Shown here: piece after piece, positions 1 through 9,605 of the stretch
How positions within the stretch are numbered: the stretch's first letter is position 1
Layout: every line of letters starts with the position of its first letter
Origin: Pteria penguin
Lineage: Eukaryota > Mollusca > Bivalvia > Pterioida > Pteriidae
Length of the DNA: 64,000 bases
Direction: 5' to 3'
NCBI GenBank assembly: GCA_035048485.1
Contig: CM068583.1
Coordinates: 25,292,841-25,356,840 of the forward strand
Position numbers and translations under genes: made by a program
The notes under the pieces: model-generated
The model's database searches: none
What the model saw: only the letters and a program-made list of their open reading frames with translations
Told to the model about the DNA's origin: nothing

Positions 1-240
1 ACTTGATTTTCGATTTATTTCTTCTAGATAATACTTTTTTCAATTTTAATTATTAATTAATTTGATTGCTTGAGGGGTTTTTTTTTTGGGGGGGGGGGGG
101 TATTTTTGTGTGTAAAGTACATTGAAGTCATTCTCCTGATCTTTTTTCTTTTTTTCCTTCGTTCTATCTACTTATTTTTCTTTTTTTCGTTCGAGAGAGG
201 AAGACCCGCCCTGTTGCCTCGGCAACAGGTAAGCTCTAGT
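1..240 (+). mobile_element. 3' remnant of a type A Helitron
   Basis: The stretch ends in the type A terminus: GGAAGACCC, then the hairpin CCTGTTGCC-TC-GGCAACAGG at 210-229, then CTAGT at 236-240 followed by T. A subterminal hairpin plus CTRRT before a T is the canonical Helitron 3' end. The last 140 bases closely match 50190-50341, so this is a distinct short 3' module (GT-rich start, pyrimidine-rich middle, then CGAGAGAGGAAGACCC) preceded in both places by a G run. The 5' part lies outside the window or is lost. No coding potential was seen. Confidence 0.6.
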
Positions 241-261
241 TATTTTTTTTTTTATTCTTAT

Positions 262-2087
262 TCTAAACAGGTTTTTGACTACAATTTTCTCAGCAACGGC
301 TTTACCAGTAATCTTTTTTTCTCTTTTACTTTGTTTTCAAAGTTAAACTTATTAGATTTATAAAAAAAGTTTTGAAAAATTCCGGTTTTAAAGAAAATTA
401 CAGAGCCATATTTAATTTTTAAACTTTCTCAAATAAAACGTTTATTATTTAAGCTAGACTCCTTACACTTTCTTTTTAATGTTGTACAGGTGTAGGTCCT
501 GACAACCGAATTTACGCCGATTATGTAACTATCAGGATAAAGACGCTATTTGTGTTTAAAGTTTTTAAACTCATTACGTAACTTTCAAACTCGTTTATTC
601 TAAGTCCTAGCGTAACAAAAAGAAAACAAAACGATTTAGAATGTCAATTTCAGCTTGAAAAAAGGTGTTTTAATATTTTAAAATTATTTTTAAGTGAGAA
701 ATTTAAGATTTTCAAAAATTTGGTTAGTTGCGTAATTGCTTCATAACTTGCTTATTTTTCGTCGTATGATCACAAAAAACAATACAGCACTAGAGAAGGG
801 TTTACTCTTTTGAACTTTTTTTTGAAAACCATCGAAATATTTACCCCCTTCCCTCTGGCGTCTGCAAACCTTATCGAGAGGGGGTCTTAAATCGCCAAAA
901 TTTCACCCCGATTTTTCAATTCCATTTTCTGAGAAACAGTTTTATCTACACGCTTCACATTTTTATTATAGACTTTCACCGTCACTGTTACCCGGTTAGA
1001 TAAAAAAAATTTTGAAAATCGATGTTTTTTTGAAAGATTACGTAACAATTAGTTTAATTTTAAATTCTCCACTAACAGCCCTATTTTTCAAGCTAGACTA
1101 TTCAAATTTTATCTATCATATTCTCTAGGTTCATATCTTTAAAAAATTCATCGGCCGATAATATCTATCTTTTTTAGTTTGGCCGCTATTTCAATTTAAA
1201 GTTTTTAAATAATTACGTAATTTGCAAAAACATTTTATTTTTAGTCTTATCGTTTCCAGAACATCACCAAACGATTTTCCGTACCGATTTCAGTATGAAA
1301 CATGTTTCTCAGTATTTGAAAGTGAGCGATTTAAAGGATTTTTAAAAAATATCTTACTTGCGTAACTTTCATGTTTTTTATTTGTTGTATTAACAAAGTA
1401 TAAAAAGGAGAGATTGAGAAAGTGTTTTCAAATCGAAATCTTAAACAAAAATCACATTTTTTGCCCTCTACCCGCTACTGATGAACAAGGCAATAAACTA
1501 ATCTACTCCGAGCGTCGGGATTACACATTAGAGAAACGCGTTGAATTTGCCTTGCTTAATACCCACTTCAAACGTGTATGATAGTCACGGGGAAAGCGCA
1601 GTAACTCGCGATTAATTCAATCGCGAGATCCTGCACTTTGCTCGTGGAGTATCAAGTCGACAATTATAAATTTAAGTTTCTTTGTCTCCTTACTATAGTA
1701 GTCATCTCAGTGGTATATACACAACTAACTTGACCGTTGAAACGCGCAATACACACACTCTATGCAGCTATGTCGCATTACGTCACCACGCTTCTGAATG
1801 GGAATTCTGTAATACACAGACTTTCTATCGCTGTATTCATGCCGCTTTAATTACATGAGTGTGTTTACATAGTGTCTCGGTGAGATATATACATGTATCT
1901 ATGTATATATATACTTTTCCTTTGCCCTAATCGGCATATCTATGATGCCGCAATAAATGCGTATACTCATTGCAGTATCTCGTTTCTTTTTTCTTTTGTT
2001 TTCCTTCTTTCTACTTGCATATTTTTCTTCTTTTTTTTCTAAATAGGAAGACCCGCCCTGTTGCCTCGGCAACGGGTAAGCTCTAGT
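262..2087 (+). mobile_element. Non-autonomous type A Helitron, copy A1
   Basis: A unit of about 1.83 kb begins with TC (TCTAAACAGG) next to an AT-rich target and ends with hairpin 2057-2076 and CTAGT at 2083-2087, followed by T. The body has no long reading frame. It is built from degenerate monomers of roughly 155 bp carrying ATTACGTAA or TTGCGTAAC followed by CTTATTTTT and TCGTATGA-like blocks (near 572, 725, 1035, 1211, 1356). A perfect 9-bp hairpin CTCGCGATT/AATCGCGAG lies at 1605-1627. A1 and A2 are closely similar throughout apart from small indels. Helitron identity rests on both termini and the conserved junctions; transposition must depend on a Rep/helicase supplied in trans. Confidence 0.65.
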
Positions 2088-2148
2088 TCTTTTTTCTTTC
2101 GAGAGAGGAAGACCCGCCCTGTTGCCTCGGCAACAGGTAAGCTCTAGT
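2088..2148 (+). mobile_element. Solo 61-bp type A Helitron 3' end
   Basis: Directly after the CTAGT of A1 comes a second complete 3' terminus: a pyrimidine run starting TCTTTTTTC, GGAAGACCC, hairpin 2118-2137, CTAGT at 2144-2148. It starts with TC and ends CTAGT before T, so formally it has both Helitron boundaries within 61 bp. It may be a minimal element, a truncated transposition product, or a remnant of a recombination between 3' ends. Confidence 0.5.
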
Positions 2149-2153
2149 TATTA

Positions 2154-2315
2154 GGGTCTTCCGATTCCATCGGAAGACCCTTCTGTTATTGTGAGGTTTT
2201 TTCTTTACATTTGTTATTAGGGTCTTCCGATTCCATCGGAAGACCCTTCTGTTATTGTAAGGTTTTTTCTTTACATTTGTTATTATTTGGGTCTTCCGAT
2301 TCCATCGGAAGACCC
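2154..2315 (+). repeat. Type A hairpin micro-repeats, three copies
   Basis: Three 27-nt hairpins, arms GGGTCTTCCGAT and ATCGGAAGACCC with loop TCC, lie at 2154-2180, 2220-2246 and 2289-2315. Each is followed by TTCTGTTATTGTG or a close variant, a T-rich stretch and TTATTA. The period is 66-69 bp. The right arm GGAAGACCC is the same motif that precedes the terminal hairpin of every type A Helitron here. They sit immediately 5' of copy A2. Confidence 0.75.
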
Positions 2316-2367
2316 ATTTGTTATTGTGATGTTTTTTCTTTACATTTGTTTTTATTATTCTTTTTAT

Positions 2368-4169
2368 TCTAAACAGGATTTTTGACTGCAATTTTCTCAG
2401 CAACGGCTTTACCAGTAATCTTTTTTTCTCTTTTACTTTGTTTCCAAACTTAAACTTACTAGATTTATAAGAAAAGTTTTGAAAAATTCCGGTTTTAAAG
2501 AAAATTACAGAGCCATATTTAATTTTTAAACTTTCTCAAATAAAACGTTTATTATTTAAGCTAGACTCCTCAAACTTTCTTGTTAATGTTGTACAGGTGT
2601 AGGTCCTGACAACCGAATTAACGCCGATTATGTAACTATTAGGATAAAGACGCTATTTGTGTTTAAAGTTTTTAAACTCATTACGTAACTTTCAAACTCG
2701 TTTATTTTAAGTCCTAGCGTAACAAAAAGAAAACAAAACGATTTAGAATGTCAATTTCAGCTTGAAAAAAGTTGTTTTAATATTTTAAAATTATTTTTAA
2801 GTGAGAAATTTTAAGATTTTCAAAAATTTGGTTAGTTGCGTAATTGCTTCATAACTTGCTTATTTTTCGTCGTATGATCACAAAAAACCAATACAGCACT
2901 AGAGAAGGGTTTACTCTTTTGAACTTTTTTTTAAAAACCATCGAAATATTTGCCCCCTTCCCTCTGGCGTCTGCAAACCTTATCGAGAGGGGGTCTTAAA
3001 TCGCCAAAATTTCACCCCGATTTTTCAATTCCATTTTCTGAGAAACAGTTTTATCTACACGCTTCATATTTTTATTACAGACTTTCACCGGCACCGTTAC
3101 CCGTTTAGATAAAAAAAAAATTGAAAATCGATGTTTTTTTGAAAGATTACGTAACAATTGATTAAATTTTAAATTCTCCACTAACAGCGTTATTTTTAAT
3201 GCTACACTATCCAAATTTGAACTATCATATTCTCTAGGTTCATATCTTTACAAAATTTATCGGCCGATAATATCTATCTCTTTTAGTTTGGCCGCTATTT
3301 CAATTTAAAGTTTTTAAATAATTACGTAATTTGCAAAAACATTTTATTTTTAGTCCTATCGTTTCCAGAACATCACCAAACGATTTTCCGTACCGATTTT
3401 AGTATGAAACATATTTCTCAGTATTTGAAAGTGAGCGATTTAAAGGATTTTAAAAAAATATCTTACTTGCGTAACTTTCATGTTTTTTCTTATTTGTTGT
3501 ATTAACAAAGTATAAAAAGGAGAGATGGAGAAAGTGTTTTCAAATCGAAATCTTAAACAAAAATCACATTATTTTTTGCCCTCTACCCGCTACTGATGAA
3601 CAAGGCAATAAACTAATCTACTCCGAGCGTCGGCATTACACATTAGAGAAACGCGTTGAATTTGCCTTGCTTAATACCCACTTCAAACGTGTATGATAGT
3701 CACGGGGAAAGCGCAGTAACTCGCGATTAATTCAATCGCGATCTAGTCGACAATTATAAATTTAAGTTTCTTTGTCTCCTTACTATAGTAGTCATCTCAG
3801 TGGTATATACACAACTAACTTGACCGTTGAAACGCGCAATACACACACTCTATGCAGCTATGTCGCATTACGTCACCACGCTTCTGAATGGGAATTCTGT
3901 AATACACAGACTTTCTATAGCTGGATTCATGCCGCTTTAATTACATGAGTATGTTTACATAGTGTCTCGGTGAGATATATACATGTATCTATGTATATAC
4001 TTCTCCTTTCTCCTAATCGGCATATCTATGATGCCGCAATAAATATACTCATTGCAGTATCTCGTTTCTTTTTTCTTTTTTTTTCCCCTTCTTTCTACCT
4101 GCATATTTTTCTTTTTTTATCTAAAGAGGAAGACCCGCCCTGTTGCCTCGGCAACGGGTAAGCTCTAGT
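2368..4169 (+). mobile_element. Non-autonomous type A Helitron, copy A2
   Basis: The second full type A unit (about 1.80 kb) starts at TCTAAACAGG and ends with hairpin 4139-4158 and CTAGT at 4165-4169, followed by TATTATTA. The body parallels A1 almost base for base, including the TTACGTAA-type monomers and the CTCGCGATT palindrome. It lacks about 27 bases that A1 has just after that palindrome. No plausible gene lies inside; short frames are incidental. Confidence 0.65.
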
Positions 4170-4486
4170 TATTATTATTAGGGTCTTCCGATTCCATCGG
4201 AAGACCCTTCTGTTATTGTGAGGTTTTTTCTTTACATTTGTTATTAGGGTCTTCCGATTCCATCGGAAGACCCTTCTGTTATTGTGATGTTTTTTCTTTA
4301 CATTTGTTATTATTAGGTTTCACAAGTTTCACTTGTGAAACCTTTTATTATTCTACTGTCCTTTCTTATTATTATTAGGTTTCACAAGTTTCACTTGTGA
4401 AACCTTTTATTATTCTACCGTCCTTTCTTATTATTAGGTTTCACAAGTTTCACTTGTGAAACCTTTTATTATTCTACCGTCCTTTC

Positions 4487-4532
<46 letters not shown>
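4170..4532 (+). repeat. Mixed hairpin array and (ATT)n linker between A2 and B1
   Basis: After the A2 terminus come two type A hairpins (4181-4207, 4247-4273), then three type B hairpins with arms GGTTTCACAAG and CTTGTGAAACC and loop TTTCA (4316-4342, 4378-4404, 4437-4463). Each B hairpin is followed by TTTTATTATTCTAC and TCCTTTCTT. The block ends in a long (ATT)n run abutting the TC of B1. The B hairpins recur every 59-62 bp. Confidence 0.75.
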
Positions 4533-4534
<2 letters not shown>

Positions 4535-7022
4535 CTCTTCCGCCGTTTTATGTCGGCAGCCTTTTCTCGCTTGCTGTTAAAGATAGAGCTATTCTGTTTG
4601 CAGCATTCGAATTTCCATATTTTTCTTCAGAGGCGTTTTGTTAATTTTTTTGAATTAGCGCTTCGTAAGGGCGCAGCGGCGCCTAAAAGGTCAAATATTT
4701 GGGTATCTATAGCTTCCTTATTTATTGGCCGATTTTGATGAAATTTTCACTAAACGTTGTCTCGTGCTCACGCGCAATAATAAAGACATTTACCTGTTTC
4801 ATACCTGATAAGACTATTTAGCTAGCCTGAGACGAAAAATGCGTATTTTGCGACCGTGTTTATTTATCGTTTGATCTTTATCAAATTTGGAGGGTGAGTT
4901 TAGATTGCTAATTAATAGTTGCATGCAAAATTTGAGCGAAATCTGACTATTCTAATACCATTTTTAAGCGAAAATTTAAATTTTTTAAAAAATCTGGTGA
5001 TTAAAGTAATTTCGTTGTCACTCGCTTATTTTACATCGGATTGCTACCAAAATAAATCCTATGCGTGAGAAGGGTTCACTCTTTTAAATTTAATTTTCAT
5101 AAACTTCCTATGATTTTTCGTTTTCCCTAGGTTATCGGGGAAAGCTATCGAGAGCCACGCTCATAAAGCGATATATACTCGCCGTATTTTGCGAACATTA
5201 CAGATTCAATTTCTATAAAGCAGCTTTACATTGTAATTTCATCTTTCGGGTATTCATTCTCACAGTCACATACTCCCGTTTAATGAAAAATTTTTTCGAA
5301 ATATACGGCTTTTCAAGAGAAATTACGTAAGATTTAATATTTTTCGATTTTCGCGTATGTAGCTTTTATTTTTAATGGTAGATCTCTCAAATTTTCACTG
5401 TTATGTTCTCTAGGTTCATATCTTTAGAACTTTTATCGGCCGATATTATCTATCTCTTTTAGTTTGACCTCTATTTCAATTTAAAGTTTTTTAAAAATTA
5501 CGTAATGTTCAAAACTGTCTTATTTTTAGTTTTACAGTTTCCAAAACATTACGAAACGATTTTGCGTAACGATTTTACTATGAAACATGTTTCTCAGTAT
5601 TTGAAAGTGAGCAATTTAAAGGTTTTTTAAAAAAATATCTTGCTTGCGTAACTTTTAATGTATTGTTTTATTCCTCGTATGAACAAAGTATAAAAACAAG
5701 AGTTTGAGAAAGCATTTTGAATTCGATTTCTTAAACAAATATCAAATTTTGGGCACTCTACCGATGAACAACGCAATAAAACACACTTCAGAAGCGCTGT
5801 GAATTTGCCTTGCTTAATACCTTGCACGGCACCGCTGTTATACAGGACTTCTTCCATGGACAAGGCGCAGTAACTCGCGATTAATTCAATCGCGATTTAA
5901 TGTGCTTTATATAAAATAGAGTTTGAGAAAGTATTATGAATTCGAATTCTTAAACAAAAAAATAAAAAAAAACAAAAACAAAAACAGACAAACAAAAAGA
6001 AACAAAAAAAAAACAAAAAACAAAAAAAAAAAAAAAAACCAATGATTGCATTCTACGAGCTACTGCTGAACAAGGCTATAAAGAAATCTTCTCCGAGCGT
6101 CGGCATTACACATTAGAGAAGCGCGGTGAATTTGCCTTGCTTAATACCTCGCACAGCGCCGCTGTTATACAGGACTTCAAACGTGTGTGAATTAATCGCC
6201 AGTTACAGTGCTTTACCTGTGGAATACGAGACATTGTCAAGTCTTTGTTTTGTATATTGGGGGAAAGCGGCATTACTAAAGGCCATCGCGAGGAGAATTG
6301 TTTATTGCAGCAGAGTGGCGATTCAAGGTCAAACATCTGTACACGCGAAATACCTTGCGTAAGTTAACAAATAAACAACATAAAGCGGGGTGTAAGGACT
6401 GGAGATCTAGGTTACACGTGCAGATTGTTACTCAGTGTGACTGTCCTACATGTTTCTTGTTTCAAATATATGGTCAAGCCGCTGTTATACAGGACTTCAA
6501 ACGTGTGTGAATTAATCGCGAGTTACAGTGCTTACCTGTGGAATACGAGACATTGTCAAGTCTTTGTTTTGTATATTGCGGAAAGCGGCATTATTAACGG
6601 CCATCGCGAGGAGAATTGTTTATTCCAGCAGAGTGGCGATTCAAGGTCAAACATCTGTACACGCGAAATACCTTGCGTAAGTTAATAAATAAACAACATA
6701 AAGCGGGGAGTAAGGACTGGAGATCTAGGTTACACGTGCAGATTGTACTAAGTGTGACTGTCCTACATGTTTCTTGTTTCAAATATATGGTCAAGAGTAG
6801 TCGATATTGTGCGATGTAGGCTTCAGTACAATGTATATAATGTAAGTCGCTGTTACTTACAATTTCTGCAAGTAGATTGCGCAATGTGGATACCATCACT
6901 AAAGATCAAATATCTGGATCGTGAAAAAGAATTGTGTATTAGAGTAGGAGATCTCAGCTTCGTTGCTTCGACTTTAACTTGTGAAACCTACTCGTTGCTT
7001 TAGCAACGAGCTCGTTTCTAGT
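4533..7022 (+). mobile_element. Non-autonomous type B Helitron, copy B1
   Basis: A 2.49-kb unit starts TCCTCTTCCGCCG and ends with CTTGTGAAACC, hairpin CTCGTTGC-TTTA-GCAACGAG (6991-7010) and CTAGT (7018-7022), followed by T. Both boundaries are fixed by comparison with B2-B5 and B7, which start and stop at the same bases in different contexts. The first two thirds hold degenerate AT-rich monomers, then an A-rich tract near 5950-6040, then two direct repeats of about 310 bp (from about 6167 and 6477). Frames of 60-130 codons in the last part exist on both strands and shift between copies, so they are not taken as genes. Confidence 0.7.
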
Positions 7023-7049
7023 TATTATTATTATTATTATTATTATTAT

Positions 7050-9531
7050 TCCTCTTCCGCCGTTTTATGTCGGCAGCCTTTTCTCGCTTGTTGTTAAAGA
7101 TAGAGCTATTCTGTTTGCAGCATTCGAATTTCCATATTTTTCTTCAGAGGCGTTTTGTTCATTTTTTTGAATTAGCTCTTAGTAATGGCGAAGCGGCGCC
7201 TAAAAGGTCAAATATTTGGGTATCTATAGCTTCCTTATTTATCGGCCGATTTTGATGAAATTTTCACTAAACTTTGTCTCGTGCTCACGCGCAATAATAA
7301 AGACATTTACCTGTTTCATACCTGATAAGACTATTTAGCTAGTCTGAGACGAAAAATGCGTATTTTGCGACCGTGTTTATTTATCGTCCGATCTTTATCA
7401 AATTTGGAGGGTGAGTTTAGATTGCTAATTAATAGTAGCATGCAAAATTTGAGCGAAATCTGATTATTCTAATACCATTTTTAAGCGAAAATTTAAATTT
7501 TTTTAAAAATCTGGTGATTAAAGTAATTTCGTTGTCACTCGCTTATTTTACATCGGATTGCTACCAAAATAAATCCTATGCGTGAGAAGGGTTCACTCTT
7601 TTAAATTTAATTTTCATAAACTTCCTATGATTTTTCGTTTTCCCTAGGTTATCGGGGAAAGTTATCGAGAGCCACCCTCAGAAAGCGAGAAATACGCGCC
7701 GTATTTAGCGAACGTTTCACTTTCAATTTCTAAAAAGCTGCTTTACTTTGAAATTTCATCTTTCGGCTATTAATTCTCACAGACACATACTCCCGTTTAA
7801 TGAAAAAAAATTTTCGAAATATACGGCTTTTCAAGAGAATTACGTAAGATTTAATATTTTTCGATTTTCGCGTATGTAGCTTTTATTTTTAATGGTAGAT
7901 CTCTCAAAATTTTCACTGTTATGTTCTCTAGGTTCATATCTTTAGAACTTTCATCGGCCGATATTATCTATCTCTTTTAGTTTGACCTCTATTTCAATTT
8001 AAAGTTTTTGAAAAATTACGTAATGTTCAAAACTGTCTTATTTTTAGTTTTACAGTTTCCAAAACATTACGAAACGATTTTGCGTAACGATTTTTACTAT
8101 GAAAACATGTTTCTCAGTATTTGAAAGTGAGCAATTTAAAGGTTTTTTTTAAAAAAATATCTTGCTTGCGTAACTTTTAATGTATTGTTTTATTCCTCGT
8201 ATGAACAAATTATAAAAACAAGAGTTTGAGAAAGCATTTTGAATTCGATTTCTTAAACAAATATCAAATTTTGGGCACTCTACCGATGAACAACGCAATA
8301 AACACACTTCAGAAGCGCTGTGAATTTGCCTTGCTTAATACCTTGCACGGCACCGCTGTTATACAGGACTTCTTCCATGGACAAGGCGCAGTAACTCGCG
8401 ATTAATTCAATCGCGATTTAATGTGCTTTATATAAAATAGAGTTTGAGAAAGTATTATGAATTCGAATTCTTAAACAAAAAAAAAAAAAAAAAACAAAAA
8501 CAAAAACAGACAAACAAAAAGAAACAAAAAAAAAAAAAAAAAAAAAAAACCAATGATTGCATTCTACGAGCTACTGCTGAACAAGGCTATAAAGAAATCT
8601 TCTCCGAGCGTCGGCATTACACATTAGAGAAGCGCGGTGAATTTGCCTTGCTTAATACCTCGCACAGCGCCGCTGTTATACAGGACGTCAAACGTGTGTG
8701 AATTAATCGCGAGTTACAGTGCTTTACCTGTGGAATACGAGACATTGTCAAGCCTTTGTTTTGTATATTGGGGAAAGCGGCATTACTAAAGGCCATCGCG
8801 AGGAGAATTGTTTATTGCAGCAGAGTGGCGATTCAAGGTCAAACATCTGTACACGCGAAATACCTTGCGTAAGTTAACAAATAAACAACATAAAGCGGGG
8901 TTTAAGGACTGGAGATCTAGGTTACACGTGCAGATTGTACTAAGTGTGACTGTCCTACATGTTTCTTGTTTCAAATATATGGTCAAGCCGCTGTTATACA
9001 GGACTTCAAACGTGTGTGAATTAATCGCGAGTTACAGTGCTTACCTGTGGAATACGAGACATTGTCAAGTCTTTGTTTTGTATATTGCGGAAAGCGGCAT
9101 TATTAACGGCCATCGCGAGGAGAATTGTTTATTCCAGCAGAGTGGCGATTCAAGGTCAAACATCTGTACACACGAAATATCTTGCGTAAATTAATAAATA
9201 AACAACATAAAGCGGGGAGTAAGGACTGGAGATCTAGGTTACACGTGCAGATTGTACTAAGTGTGACTGTCCTACATGTTTCTTGTTTCAAATATATGGT
9301 CAAGAGTAGTCGATATTGTGCGATGTAGGCTTCAGTACAATGTATATAATGTAAGTCGCTGTTACTTACAATTTCTGCAAGTAGATTGCGCAATGTGGAT
9401 ACCATCACTAAAGATCAAATATCTGGATCGTGAAAAAGAATTGTGTATTAGAGTAGGAGATCTCAGCTTCGTTGCTTCGACTTTAACTTGTGAAACCTAC
9501 TCGTTGCTTTAGCAACGAGCTCGTTTCTAGT
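7050..9531 (+). mobile_element. Non-autonomous type B Helitron, copy B2
   Basis: It begins TCCTCTTCC directly after an (ATT)n linker (7023-7049, no hairpin unit) and ends with hairpin 9500-9519 and CTAGT at 9527-9531. It is very close to B1 along its length, including the A-rich tract near 8470-8550 and the two 310-bp internal repeats. A frame of 128 codons (8808-9194) spans both internal repeats, but the antisense strand is also partly open and other copies break it. Confidence 0.7.
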
Positions 9532-9605
9532 TAGGTTTCACAAGTTTCACTTGTGAAACCTTTTATTATTCTACCGTCCTTTCTTATTATTATTATTATT
9601 ATTAT
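9532..9605 (+). repeat. Type B hairpin and (ATT)n linker
   Basis: One type B hairpin (9534-9560) follows the B2 terminus with only TA between. Then come TTTTATTATTC, TCCTTTCTT and (ATT)n up to the TC of B3. The same linker, with a different ATT count, occurs before B4 and B5. Confidence 0.75.

Noticed and set aside
4491..4532. (ATT)n runs as a CRISPR-like or satellite array of their own
   Set aside because: They are simple trinucleotide microsatellites between Helitron units, with no spacers.
8808..9194. A 128-codon frame repeated in several B units (also 16572-16958) as a conserved protein gene
   Set aside because: It spans two direct repeats of 310 bp, is broken by single-base indels in B1, B3 and B4, overlaps antisense frames of similar length, and shows no protein family motif. 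Conservation is explained by recent duplication of the DNA.
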